Of a stretch of DNA of 64,000 bases, positions 53,417-62,845 are shown in pieces. The DNA comes from Bacillota bacterium (GTDB lineage: Bacteria; Bacillota; UBA4882; UBA8346): contig JAFABB010000055.1 of assembly GCA_023426245.1 (NCBI GenBank), forward strand, positions 62,001 through 126,000, in the 5' to 3' direction. Numbering within the stretch: the stretch's first letter is position 1; each line of letters opens with the position of its first letter. Under the pieces are notes generated by a model. That model saw nothing but the letters and a program-made list of their open reading frames with translations, did not search any database and was not told the DNA's origin. Made by a program: the position numbers and the translations under genes.

Positions 53417-53521
53417 CCGGAGGCTGTCCAAAAGCAATTTAAATCAATAAGAAATACAATGAAAATACCAGTTACAATTGTATTTCGATATCGCTAAATT
53501 TACTTTTGAGACAGCCCCCGG
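53417..53521 (+). repeat. Fold-back element, family 1, copy C
   Basis: CCGGAGGCTGTCCAAAAGC at the left (from 53417) and, inverted, CTTTTGAGACAGCCCCCGG at the right. A nested 10-bp stem, GAAATACAAT (53451-53460) with ATTGTATTTC (53477-53486), matches that of copy A. AAATCAATAAGAAAT is shared with copy B. It separates mgsA from trxA. Confidence 0.8.
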
Positions 53522-53580
53522 ACCGACGCTCTTCATCCATTAAACTTTAATAAGTTTACACAGTAGCAATGAAAACAGTC

Positions 53581-53898
53581 TTAGCCCAAGTATTTATCAA
53601 TTTCTCCCGTGATTTCTTTTTTTGGTCTAAAGCCCACCAGTTTGAACGCTGGATTACCATCCTTAAACAGGCAAATCGTCGGGATACTCATAACCCCATA
53701 TTCACTAGCCAATTGCTGATTATCATCTACATTAATCTTACCCACTTCAATTTTCCCGGAATATTGAGAAGCGATCTCTTCAATGACGGGTCCCACCATC
53801 TTACAAGGCCCGCACCAAGGCGCCCAAAAATCTACGAGCACTGGAACTTTGGAATCCAGGACTTCTTTTTGAAAGTTATTTTGATCCAAATCAATCAT
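53581..53898 (-). CDS. trxA: Thioredoxin
   Basis: 105-residue thiol-disulfide reductase with WCGPC at 28-32, the preceding DFWAP and the conserved cis-proline in SIPTICLF. The ATG at 53898 has GGGAG eight bases before; a GTG nine bases earlier is within the site. Single-gene unit. Confidence 0.96.
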   Translation of the reverse strand: MIDLDQNNFQKEVLDSKVPVLVDFWAPWCGPCKMVGPVIEEIASQYSGKIEVGKINVDDNQQLASEYGVMSIPTICLFKDGNPAFKLVGFRPKKEITGEIDKYLG

Positions 53899-54093
53899 TA
53901 CGAACACTCCCTTATCGTTGATAGCTTTAGCTGGTCAATAGTTTAACTTTTCCAGTTGCCATTTTTGGGTAGACGCAAGCAACTGCAAATGTCAAATTCA
54001 TTATCTCCATCAACTATACAGTTCATTCCTGGATAAAATTTATTTTAAACACCGGCAATTTCTGAAAGCTATCAACAGCTTTCGCTTTCACAC

Positions 54094-55512
54094 TCACGGC
54101 ACTTGATAAACTTGAAGCAGATTGGTTGAACCCGGTTCGTTGGTTCGAACTCCGGCAGTTAATACGATTAAATCATCTTCCCGAATAAAACCATTTTTTT
54201 TGGCCGCTTCGACACTTCCATCAAGCATACTGTCAATATCTTTCGCAGCCGGTACAATTAAAGGATAAACACCCCAAGAAATCGTTAATTGCTGAGCCAC
54301 TTTTTGAGATGGAGTAACCGCCACAATCGGAGCCTGCGGCCGGTATTTAGAAACAGTCCTAGCCGTACTTCCTGATTGAGTTGAACTGATGATGGCGGTG
54401 GCTTTCAAATCCAGAGCCGTTTGACATGTTGCATGACTGATAGCATCGGCAACTGTAGGGAAAACGCCAACTTTCTTCTGGTCCAAGAGTTGATCATACC
54501 GTAAAGAATTTTCAATCCTCTGCGCAGTCTTGGCCATCATCTCCACAGCTTCTATAGGGTATTTACCGGCAGCAGTTTCTGCGGAAAGCATAATAGCATC
54601 CGTACCATCTAAAATAGCATGAGTAATATCAGTAACTTCAGCCCGTGTCGGTCTTGGATTTCGAATCATCGACTCCAACATTTCGGTAGCGGTAATAACC
54701 GGCTTCCCAGTACGGTTACATAAATCTATCAAAGTTTTTTGGATGATAGGGACTTCCTCTAGAGGAACTTCAACCCCCAAATCGCCCCGGGCAACCATGA
54801 TCCCATCGCAAGCTTGCAGAATTTCTTCGCTGTTCCTGAATCCTTCTTCATTTTCGATTTTAGCAATTAAAAGTTGCTGGCCACCCAATTCGGTCACAAG
54901 TCTGCGGATTTCCAACAGATGTTCCGCTTTGCGGGCAAAGGAAACTGCTATAAAGTCGACTTGCTGCTTCACGACAAATTCGATATCGGCCGGATCTTTC
55001 CCCATCAGGGCTGGTAAATTAACTGAAACGCCCGGTAAAGTTACCCCTTTACGGGAAGTTAACTCTCCGCTATTTAAAACCTGGCATTCGACTTGAACAT
55101 CCTTTAAGGCCACCACACTCAGATTGATCATGCCGTCAGCGAGTAGAATTTTACTTCCTAATTTAACATCTTGGAGCAACGTTGGATAATCGACATAAAT
55201 AAAACCTTCGGTTTTATCCTTAGCCGGATCGGTCGTTAAATGAAGCCGGTCACCCTCTTTTAATAACAGTGGTTCTGTTTTGAGTTTTCCGATGCGAATT
55301 TTCGGGCCCTGAATATCGGCTAAAATTCCCACAGTTACTCCAAGCCGCGCGGCAGTTTCCCGAATTAACCGGATCCGCTCGGCATGTTCCTCGTAGGTAC
55401 CGTGGGAGAAATTTAAGCGAGCAATATTCATACCCGCTTTAATCATTTTTTCTAAAATTTGCGGATCTGTGCTGGAAGGTCCTATCGTACATATGATTTT
55501 GGTCTTTTTCAC
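54094..55512 (-). CDS. pyk: Pyruvate kinase
   Basis: 472 residues, making pyruvate and ATP from PEP. It starts TKIICTIGPSS, has NFSHG, AVSFARKAEH, the active-site Lys in IAKIENEEG, VARGDLGVE and ITATEMLESM. It lacks the extra C-terminal PEP-utiliser domain of Bacillus Pyk. It follows pfkA by nine bases in an operon accD-accA-pfkA-pyk. Confidence 0.97.
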   Translation of the reverse strand: MKKTKIICTIGPSSTDPQILEKMIKAGMNIARLNFSHGTYEEHAERIRLIRETAARLGVTVGILADIQGPKIRIGKLKTEPLLLKEGDRLHLTTDPAKDKTEGFIYVDYPTLLQDVKLGSKILLADGMINLSVVALKDVQVECQVLNSGELTSRKGVTLPGVSVNLPALMGKDPADIEFVVKQQVDFIAVSFARKAEHLLEIRRLVTELGGQQLLIAKIENEEGFRNSEEILQACDGIMVARGDLGVEVPLEEVPIIQKTLIDLCNRTGKPVITATEMLESMIRNPRPTRAEVTDITHAILDGTDAIMLSAETAAGKYPIEAVEMMAKTAQRIENSLRYDQLLDQKKVGVFPTVADAISHATCQTALDLKATAIISSTQSGSTARTVSKYRPQAPIVAVTPSQKVAQQLTISWGVYPLIVPAAKDIDSMLDGSVEAAKKNGFIREDDLIVLTAGVRTNEPGSTNLLQVYQVP

Positions 55513-55521
55513 AGATGCCTC

Positions 55522-56508
55522 CTAAACATTTGCCATAATGTTAACCAATTCAAGCTCCGATGGATTAAGTGATTTTTTAGTATTAATGGCTTCATCTAAA
55601 TTACAGACGCTGATTTGATTATTCGTATACCCAACCATCTTTTCACTTTCTCCCGCCAATAACAAATCAACGGCTTTTGCTCCCATCAATGTTGCAATTT
55701 TGCGGTCAAAGAATGTTGGTGTGCCACCCCGTTGCAAATGGCCTAAAATTGTAATCCGAACATCAAGGCCGGTCCGTAACGATAAGTAATTGCCCACTTT
55801 AAAAGAACTGGAATGTTCGATATTGTTCGGGTCACCAAATAATCCTTCCGCAACTAATACAATACTATGCGACTTCTTACGCGAAGTATTCTCGAGAATT
55901 TGGGCCGCCAGACGTTCCAAATCGCATGGGATTTCCGGAACCAGAACCGCCTCTGCACCCCCGGTCAGAGCTGCTGATACTGCAATAAACCCATTATTCT
56001 TTCCCATTACCTCAATAACACAAGTCCGGTTATGGGAGGAAGCGGTATCCCTTACTTTGTTCATAGCATCTAAAACTGTATTCACGGCAGTGTCAAATCC
56101 AATGGAATAATCGGTACAGCCGATATCGTTGTCAATAGTACCGGGGATTCCCACAGTTTGAAATCCCATTTTATTTAATACCTGAGCTCCACGGAAAGAG
56201 CCGTCACCACCAATAATGACCAATCCATTCAGTCCAAGATTTTCCAGTTGTTCTTTGGCCTTTGCTTGCCCTTCCGGGGTTTTAAATTCAAGGCAACGGG
56301 CTGATTGAAGGATTGTACCGCCCCGTTGAATAATGTCTCCTACCGAACGGGAATCCATTTTAACCATATCGCCTTCCAAAATACCGCTATATCCCCGTTT
56401 AATGCCATAAACCTCACAGCCATGAAAAAGCGCTTTACGAACGATGGACCGAATCGCAGCATTCATGCCCGGAGCATCGCCACCACTAGTTAACACTCCA
56501 ATCTTCAT
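55522..56508 (-). CDS. pfkA: ATP-dependent 6-phosphofructokinase
   Basis: 328 residues. TSGGDAPGMNAAIR binds ATP, GGDGSFRGA and PGTIDNDI carry the catalytic residues, with Gly-Gly-Asp-Gly indicating ATP rather than PPi use. The open frame extends 14 codons further, but GGAGG five bases before the ATG at 56508 sets the start. It lies 19 bases after accA; the operon joins glycolysis to fatty-acid synthesis. Confidence 0.97.
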   Translation of the reverse strand: MKIGVLTSGGDAPGMNAAIRSIVRKALFHGCEVYGIKRGYSGILEGDMVKMDSRSVGDIIQRGGTILQSARCLEFKTPEGQAKAKEQLENLGLNGLVIIGGDGSFRGAQVLNKMGFQTVGIPGTIDNDIGCTDYSIGFDTAVNTVLDAMNKVRDTASSHNRTCVIEVMGKNNGFIAVSAALTGGAEAVLVPEIPCDLERLAAQILENTSRKKSHSIVLVAEGLFGDPNNIEHSSSFKVGNYLSLRTGLDVRITILGHLQRGGTPTFFDRKIATLMGAKAVDLLLAGESEKMVGYTNNQISVCNLDEAINTKKSLNPSELELVNIMANV

Positions 56509-56527
56509 TTTTGCCTCCGTTGTCCGT

Positions 56528-57496
56528 TTAGTTTTCGTTGTATTTGCCATAATTGCGATACCTCTTGTATCTGTCTTCTAACAACATTTGAGGGGACATT
56601 TGCAATAAAGATTGCAAATGTTTCAAAACGGCAGTTTTTATATTAGCAGCCGCTTCAGTCGGATTTTTATGAGCTCCCCCTAATGGTTCCGGAATTACTT
56701 CATCGACAATTCCTAATTTTAAAAGATTTGAAGCGCTAAATTGCAAAGCTTTCGATGCTTCGGTAGCCTTTGAAGCATCTTTCCACAAAATTGATGCGCA
56801 AGCTTCAGGAGAACAAACAGAATAATAAGCATTTTCCATGATTAAAACTCTATTGCCGACACCCGTTGCCAAAGCGCCGCCACTCCCACCTTCTCCAGTA
56901 ATGACCACCACAATTGGAACTTTCATGTTAGCCATTTCCCGGATGTTACGAGCTAAAGCCTCAGCCTGACCGCGTTCTTCGGCTTCAATTCCGGGATAAG
57001 CTCCTACGACATCCACCAAACAAATAATAGGTCTATTAAATTTATTAGCCTGTTGCATCAGGCGTAATGCTTTACGATACCCTTCCGGATAAGGAAGTCC
57101 GAAACTTCTTAAAATGTTTTCTTTAGTGTCCCGGCCTTTTTGTTGGCCCAAAATCGTAACCGGAATTCCCTCAAAAAAAGCTACTCCTCCTACCATAGCC
57201 GGGTCATCGCGAAAGCTACGGTCGCCATGAAGTTCAATAAAATCAGTACAAATCATTCCCATGTAATCCAAAAAAGTAGGACGTTTAGGATGACGGGCTA
57301 TTTGCATTCGTTGTAAGGGCGTTAAATTCTTATAAATTTCAGTGCGCAGGGAATTGGCCTTTAATTCAAGCGCCAGGATCTGTTCTTCCATATCAATCCC
57401 TTTTTCCCTGGAAAACTGTTTAATCTCTTCAATCTGTTTTTCTAATTCTAATACAGGTTTTTCAAATTCCAATATTGGACCCAGATTAATTGCCAT
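56528..57496 (-). CDS. accA: Acetyl-CoA carboxylase, carboxyltransferase alpha subunit
   Basis: 322 residues, pairing with AccD to carboxylate acetyl-CoA to malonyl-CoA. LDYMGMICTDFIELHGDR, PEGYRKALRLM and ITGEGGSGGALATGVGNRVLIME are family blocks. GGAGG lies eight bases before the ATG at 57496, which sits 11 bases inside accD, so translation is coupled. The C-terminus is short and basic. Confidence 0.97.
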   Translation of the reverse strand: MAINLGPILEFEKPVLELEKQIEEIKQFSREKGIDMEEQILALELKANSLRTEIYKNLTPLQRMQIARHPKRPTFLDYMGMICTDFIELHGDRSFRDDPAMVGGVAFFEGIPVTILGQQKGRDTKENILRSFGLPYPEGYRKALRLMQQANKFNRPIICLVDVVGAYPGIEAEERGQAEALARNIREMANMKVPIVVVITGEGGSGGALATGVGNRVLIMENAYYSVCSPEACASILWKDASKATEASKALQFSASNLLKLGIVDEVIPEPLGGAHKNPTEAAANIKTAVLKHLQSLLQMSPQMLLEDRYKRYRNYGKYNEN

Positions 57497-58385
57497 CAAC
57501 CCCACCTCCATTCATATGCACTTTAAGTAGCTGAGTCAGGGTTGCTTTCAAATCCTTACGGTTGACAAGAATATCGACAATCCCGTGTTCCAATACGAAC
57601 TGGGATGATTGAAAACCTTGCGGTAATGTTTGCCGAATGGTTTGTTGAATAATGCGGGGACCAGTAAAACCAATTAAGGCGTCCGGTTCGGCAATAATAA
57701 TATCTCCCAGTGAAGCAAAACTCGCAAATACTCCTCCCATGGTAGGATCGGTTAAAAGTGAAATATACAAACAACCCGCTTCCGATAACCTGTTTAATGC
57801 CTGACTCGTTTTCGCCATTTGCATAAGGGAAAATATTCCCTCTTGCATTCTGGCCCCTCCGCCTCCTGCAGATACAGCAATAAAAGGCAATTTTTCTTTG
57901 GTGGCGTATTCAATTGCACGGGTTATTTTTTCACCAACGACCGAACCCATGGAGCCAGCCATAAATCCAAATTCAATAATGGCAAGGCTCACCGGAATGC
58001 CATTAATTAACGCCCGTCCAATAATCGCACCCTCATTGAGTTCCGTATTCTTCTGAGCTTTTTTGATTCGCGGCTCATATTCAGGAAAATTCAAAATATT
58101 AACCGTTTTCAAATTGGAGTCAATTTCCTGAAAGCCATCTTGATCGACTAATAACTCCAAACGTTCTTTGTAATTAATTCGAAAATGAAAATTACATTTC
58201 GGACAAACTTTTAAATTTTTCTCCAGATCTTTATGGTAGGTAATTTGAGAACAGCGGTTGCACTTTACCCATAACCCATCCGGAATTTCCTTCTTTTCTA
58301 CAGCATCAATACGGCCATTGAATTGTTGTTGCTCACTTTTAACAGTAATGTATTTCGGTTTCGTTTTAAACAGATCTTTTAACAA
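57486..58385 (-). CDS. accD: Acetyl-CoA carboxylase, carboxyltransferase beta subunit
   Basis: 299 residues with the N-terminal zinc ribbon (CNRCSQITYHKDL, CPKCNFHF) and the crotonase-like domain (GFMAGSMGSVVGEKI, SAGGGGARMQEG). A GTG at 58394 is in frame but overlaps the ribosome site; TTG at 58385, eight bases after AAGGAG, gives the usual MLKDLF start. It is the first gene of accD-accA-pfkA-pyk. Confidence 0.96.
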   Translation of the reverse strand: MLKDLFKTKPKYITVKSEQQQFNGRIDAVEKKEIPDGLWVKCNRCSQITYHKDLEKNLKVCPKCNFHFRINYKERLELLVDQDGFQEIDSNLKTVNILNFPEYEPRIKKAQKNTELNEGAIIGRALINGIPVSLAIIEFGFMAGSMGSVVGEKITRAIEYATKEKLPFIAVSAGGGGARMQEGIFSLMQMAKTSQALNRLSEAGCLYISLLTDPTMGGVFASFASLGDIIIAEPDALIGFTGPRIIQQTIRQTLPQGFQSSQFVLEHGIVDILVNRKDLKATLTQLLKVHMNGGGVDGN

Positions 58386-58518
58386 AAACTCCACTCCTTA
58401 AGCTTATCTTAGTATTCTGGAGCATTTTACTAAAATATCATAATTTCTATAAATTGTCATTAACTATATTTATTTCGTGATTCCAAGTAAATATCCTGCT
58501 CAATTAATTTCTATAAAA

Positions 58519-58719
58519 TCAAAACCTTTGAAGCGCATTGTTGATAACCTCATTTGCTTCCTCGATTTCCAATTGGGTAACCATGACTTCTACATTTTGT
58601 TCTTCCTTCACGGTTGAATTAGATTCTTTCAATTTCACCAGAATACCTTCTATTTCCAATAGTTGTTTTAATATTGCGGCTATTCTTCGATTTGGCGCTA
58701 TGTAAACAGCAACCCACAT
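58519..58719 (-). CDS. Small conserved protein ahead of accD
   Basis: 66 residues with MWVAVYIAPNRRIAAIL and VMVTQLEIEEANEVI, a ferredoxin-like beta-alpha-beta pattern resembling DUF2007-type putative signal-transducing proteins. Small proteins of this kind often precede accD in clostridia and are sometimes labelled glutamate decarboxylase without evidence. AGAGGG lies nine bases before the ATG at 58719. Function unknown. Confidence 0.65.
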   Translation of the reverse strand: MWVAVYIAPNRRIAAILKQLLEIEGILVKLKESNSTVKEEQNVEVMVTQLEIEEANEVINNALQRF

Positions 58720-58941
58720 TGAAAGAATCCCTCTTTCCAATTTAAGCGCAAAAGCGCCTATATATCAGGATAAATTAGTATATCAAGCTTGTCAAGTAAA
58801 AAAAACGAGAATTAACACACTAGTAATCTCCTTGTATTCATTTTTAATAAAAAATTCAGAGTGTTCTCTATAAAAAATAAAAAACCTTTTAGGAAGCCAA
58901 AAAATCCAAAAAATATAAAGTCCTTCAAAAAAACGATTGTA

Positions 58942-60294
58942 TCAAATTGCATTCACCAAGTTTTTAAACAAGGTACCCCGTTCCTGGTAATTTTTGAACA
59001 TATCGTAACTGGCACAAGCTGGCGATAACAGCACAACCTGGCCTGGCACTGCAAGTTTTGTTGCTGTTTCAACAGCTTCTTCAAAAGTTTTGGCCGGACT
59101 GATCGGAAAATCCTCCCGATTTTTTTTAACTGCGGCAATTATCTGGGGTCCGGTAACACCGATTACAACCAAATGTTTACATCGATTGACAATGACTGGG
59201 GCAAGTTCATCGAAGGGAAGATGTTTATCATAACCGCCGGCAATTAGAATGGTAGGTCTGGTCATGGCCATTAAACCGGCAATAGCCCGATCAGGCGTCG
59301 TGGAAATTGAATCGTTGTAAAAAAGAACCCCGTTTTTTTCCCGAATAAATTCCAAACGGTGTTCGACTCCACTGAATTCTTCCACAACTGGGGTTAAATT
59401 CTCGAGAGGCACTCCGCTGATTCGTGCGGCTAATGAAGCAGTTAATATATTTTCAACGTTATGGTCGCCTAAAAGTTTCAGACGATTTCTAGTGGTCAAT
59501 ATCTCGGTATGACCGTCCAGCCGAATCACCAACTTATCGTCTTCCAAACAAGCTCCTTCATCAAGGTTCCGCTTACGGCTGAAATAATACAATTTTCCTT
59601 TTACCTTGTCGGAGAGGCCACGGGTAATTACATTGTCATAATTGAGAATGGCAATATCCTTGTTGCTTTGATACTGTAAAATATTGCTTTTGGCTTGGAT
59701 ATATTCCTCCATGGACGCATGAATATCCAGGTGGTTGGGTGTTATATTGGTAATAATCGACAATTGCGGACTTTTGGTAACAGTTTGAAGTTGAAAACTG
59801 CTAAGTTCGAGAACAACCTTAGAGGATTGGTTCATGGCCGGCAACTGGTCCATCAAAGAGCGTCCAATATTGCCACCGACAAAAGTTGCAGGAAAAGCCG
59901 ATGCCATCATTAATCCAATTAACGTGGTTGTTGTGGTCTTACCACTGCTGCCGGTAATCCCCGTAATTTGCCCCGGGCACTTTTCAAAAAACAACTCCAT
60001 TTCACTGCTGAAAACCGCCCCCTCTGAACGGGCTTTTTGTAATTCCGGCAAATCCTTTTTCATTCCCGGAGTTACATAAATAGAATCAAAACCGTGTAAA
60101 TGACTTAAATAATCATCACCCAGGCAGTATTCAAGCTTTAAATCGCTTAATTTGCCCATATAATTTTGAAGTTCCTCTGCTGATTTCTTGTCAAATACTG
60201 TTACCTGTGCGCCTTGTTCTACTAAATATCTGATTAGAGGAGTATTACTAACGGCCAAACCGATTACTGCAGTTTTTTTAAGAGTTCCCATCAT
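58942..60294 (-). CDS. murD: UDP-N-acetylmuramoylalanine-D-glutamate ligase
   Basis: 450 residues adding D-Glu to UDP-MurNAc-L-Ala. The ATP site reads GITGSSGKTTTT (Ser-Ser where Thr-Asn is commoner), with NITPNHLDIH, GVEHRLEF, NDSISTTPDRAIAGL and LSPACASYDMFKNYQERG. It is outside any division and cell-wall cluster, between the small accD-linked gene and fba. Whether a second copy exists elsewhere cannot be seen here. Confidence 0.93.
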   Translation of the reverse strand: MMGTLKKTAVIGLAVSNTPLIRYLVEQGAQVTVFDKKSAEELQNYMGKLSDLKLEYCLGDDYLSHLHGFDSIYVTPGMKKDLPELQKARSEGAVFSSEMELFFEKCPGQITGITGSSGKTTTTTLIGLMMASAFPATFVGGNIGRSLMDQLPAMNQSSKVVLELSSFQLQTVTKSPQLSIITNITPNHLDIHASMEEYIQAKSNILQYQSNKDIAILNYDNVITRGLSDKVKGKLYYFSRKRNLDEGACLEDDKLVIRLDGHTEILTTRNRLKLLGDHNVENILTASLAARISGVPLENLTPVVEEFSGVEHRLEFIREKNGVLFYNDSISTTPDRAIAGLMAMTRPTILIAGGYDKHLPFDELAPVIVNRCKHLVVIGVTGPQIIAAVKKNREDFPISPAKTFEEAVETATKLAVPGQVVLLSPACASYDMFKNYQERGTLFKNLVNAI

Positions 60295-60428
60295 CCATCA
60301 CCAGTTTTCCAAATTATTATTGACTAACATTCATAGTATATCGCTACTGGAAAATAAAAGACACCACTCAAGTCAAAGCTTTACTTCGACAAACAAAACA
60401 CTCATCCTTCTGGCGAGTCCTAAAAAAA

Positions 60429-60452
60429 GCAGAGGGCGTTTCCGCCCTCTGC
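60429..60452 (-). terminator. Rho-independent terminator after fba
   Basis: GCAGAGGGCG and CGCCCTCTGC form a 10-bp stem with a 4-base loop, and the minus strand continues TTTTTTTAGG. Confidence 0.95.
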
Positions 60453-60467
60453 TCCATGTTGTTTTTA

Positions 60468-61406
60468 TTAAATCGTATTGCTACAACCGAGCACGTTAAC
60501 GATTTTATGTTTAACCATTGCCTTGATGGCTTCCCGGCCTGGAGCCAAATATTGTCTTGGGTCGAAATCGCCAGGTTTCTCGGCAAAGTGCTTCCGGATG
60601 GAAGCAGTCATGGCTAGCCTTAAATCCGAGTCTATATTGATCTTACACACCGCCATTGAAGCCGCTTTCCGCAGCATTGATTCCGGAACGCCTTGTGCGC
60701 CTGGCATTTGACCGCCATACTTGTTAATCATCTCAACAAATTCAGGAATAACCGAAGAAGCTCCATGGAGAACGATAGGGAAATTGGGTAACCGTTTTTC
60801 GACTTCTTCTAAGATATCGAAACGTAATCTAGGTTCACCTTTAAACTTAAAGGCACCATGGCTCGTCCCAATCGCAATAGCCAGAGAATCAACTCCGGTC
60901 CGCTTAACAAATTCTTCAACCTGATCAGGATCTGTGAACGAAGCATCCTTTTCAGATACATTTACAGCATCTTCAATACCAGCAAGCTTACCGAGTTCCC
61001 CTTCAACAACAACGCCTTTCGAATGGGCATAATCTACCACTTCTTTGGTAATTTTAATATTCTCTTCAAAGGGATGTTTGGAGCCATCAATCATAACTGA
61101 AGTAAAGCCGCCATCAATACAGGATTTACATACTTCAAAATTTTCACCGTGGTCTAAATGAACGCAAATAGGTAATCCGGTATCTTCAATAGCAGCTTCA
61201 ATTAATTTCATCAAGTAGACATGTTTGGCATATTTCCGAGCACCTGCCGATACTTGAAGAATCAACGGTGTCTTTTCTTCTTTGGCAGCTTCGGTAATGC
61301 CCTGAACGATTTCCATGTTATTGACATTAAAAGCGCCAATAGCATATCCGCCCTTATAAGCTTTTTGGAACATTTCAGTTGTCGTAACTAACGGCATTGA
61401 CTTCAC
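60468..61406 (-). CDS. fba: Fructose-bisphosphate aldolase, class II
   Basis: 312 residues; zinc-dependent cleavage of fructose 1,6-bisphosphate. ICVHLDHGE gives the catalytic Asp and a zinc His; VVVEGELGKLAGIED, SLAIAIGTSHG and VLHGASSV give further metal and substrate residues. It is a single-gene unit with a strong terminator, and its leader contains an alternating purine-pyrimidine motif. Confidence 0.96.
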   Translation of the reverse strand: MKSMPLVTTTEMFQKAYKGGYAIGAFNVNNMEIVQGITEAAKEEKTPLILQVSAGARKYAKHVYLMKLIEAAIEDTGLPICVHLDHGENFEVCKSCIDGGFTSVMIDGSKHPFEENIKITKEVVDYAHSKGVVVEGELGKLAGIEDAVNVSEKDASFTDPDQVEEFVKRTGVDSLAIAIGTSHGAFKFKGEPRLRFDILEEVEKRLPNFPIVLHGASSVIPEFVEMINKYGGQMPGAQGVPESMLRKAASMAVCKINIDSDLRLAMTASIRKHFAEKPGDFDPRQYLAPGREAIKAMVKHKIVNVLGCSNTI

Positions 61407-61430
61407 TCCTTTGGAATCCTTATTTTATAC

Positions 61431-61452
61431 GAGCGCGCATGCGTGCGAGCTT
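61431..61452. promoter_or_regulatory. Alternating purine-pyrimidine dyad upstream of fba
   Basis: GCGCGCATGCGTGCG is 15 bases of strict alternation with an imperfect dyad (GAGCGC to GTGCGAGC), 25 bases before the fba start. It could be an operator, or a Z-DNA-prone site; nothing further supports either. Confidence 0.35.
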
Positions 61453-61542
61453 TCCAGTCAAACCTATTTTACCAGATTTAGGTTTAAAAGCAAACTAGTT
61501 TTATAAAAAATATCCAGTATATTATTTCCCTTTCGAGTCCTA

Positions 61543-62844
61543 TTATCCCGCAACACTTGCCCAAAAAGCAAACCCCGGATTGTCTTCCCCTTCATAGGAA
61601 GCTAAACAGCTTTCTTCCCGGGTTAGTGCCTCAAGAAAGTCACCGTTGATAACGGCCTTGGCTTTGCCTACAATCTCTCCCCGTTCCACCAGGAGGCATT
61701 GGTCCGCTGTTAATGAAAAATGGCCTGAACTTGCATCCTGGGTATGTAAACCTAAAATCGAATATACTATCATTCCCTGTTGAGTTTGCTTAATTAATTG
61801 TTCCCAGGTATCCATGGTTCGACTGGTCTTGATAAAAAATCCCCCCGAAGGAATCGGTGTGGGAAAGAGTCCCGCTTTTTTTGCATATTTCAGGCTAAGT
61901 ATCGGCGTCTTCAACCTTCCCTCACTAATAAAGGAGGCTTTACCTCCAGTCACGCCCTCACTGGTACATGGGTACGACATTGCCCGATAGGGCAATAAAG
62001 TATTGACTTCTAGAGATAAATCTTTTCGCAATACTTGTTTTTCCTTTTTGAAATCTTCAAGCTCAAAGCGGCTTTGGCGATTAACGACTAAACTACCGTA
62101 GAGATTGGTTAATAAAAATTGCCCCAAAAAAGACTCAAAAATCCCCGGGGGGAAAAGTAGTCGCATCTTTCCGCCAGCTTCCCGTGGAGGACTTACAGTC
62201 AGCAACGAAGCAATATTAGCGGTATTTTCAATCACCCGATTCATTTCCAATTCTGTGGGCCATTTTTTTTCTCCATAACTTTCCCCATAACAATCATTGG
62301 CTTCAAAAAAGAAATCCACCGGACTCTGGGAATAAGCCACTTGTAAGCCTTCGGAATTTAGAATAACTCGAGAACCCGCATAACAACGAACTTTTCCATC
62401 TATTTTTTTAATGCCCCGCTGGCTCAAAAATTGTAATCCCTGTTCCAATAAATGAAACGGCAAAGGATCTTGATGGTCGATAATGTTTTTGACTCGTTCA
62501 TCAAAGAGTTCCAATTGAGGGATATTTTCAGGCTTATAAAGACCCACTCCATCGGGATCATAATACGTGGTTGCCCGCCAAACATCCATATATTCCGTAA
62601 AATTGTCAACAACACCGGAGTCAAGCTTAGCTGAAGTGAATTTTTGACCAGCCCAGATAAGATATATTTCACCACTAATACTTCTTTTATATCCCGGAGC
62701 CGAATATGGACCGCCAACACGGTTATTTTTGAGACCAACCTCAAATCCTCTGGTTTCATACAAATCGATCCGCCAAGCTGTTAATTCCCGATTTTGTCTT
62801 GAATAATCGTTTAATCGTTCTGCTAAACTCGTTGCCAACTCCAT
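61543..62844 (-). CDS. TldE/PmbA-family protein
   Basis: 433 residues, the partner subunit of the TldD/TldE protease family. It has the C-terminal half of the family (SGHFSLTADQCLLVERGEIV, then AVINGDFLEAL) and no HExxxH motif, as expected for TldE. GGGGGG lies seven bases before the ATG at 62844; one base separates that ATG from the tldD stop, so the two are coupled. TldD/E removes leader peptides or degrades unstructured peptides in other bacteria. Confidence 0.85.
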   Translation of the reverse strand: MELATSLAERLNDYSRQNRELTAWRIDLYETRGFEVGLKNNRVGGPYSAPGYKRSISGEIYLIWAGQKFTSAKLDSGVVDNFTEYMDVWRATTYYDPDGVGLYKPENIPQLELFDERVKNIIDHQDPLPFHLLEQGLQFLSQRGIKKIDGKVRCYAGSRVILNSEGLQVAYSQSPVDFFFEANDCYGESYGEKKWPTELEMNRVIENTANIASLLTVSPPREAGGKMRLLFPPGIFESFLGQFLLTNLYGSLVVNRQSRFELEDFKKEKQVLRKDLSLEVNTLLPYRAMSYPCTSEGVTGGKASFISEGRLKTPILSLKYAKKAGLFPTPIPSGGFFIKTSRTMDTWEQLIKQTQQGMIVYSILGLHTQDASSGHFSLTADQCLLVERGEIVGKAKAVINGDFLEALTREESCLASYEGEDNPGFAFWASVAG

Positions 62845-62845
62845 T

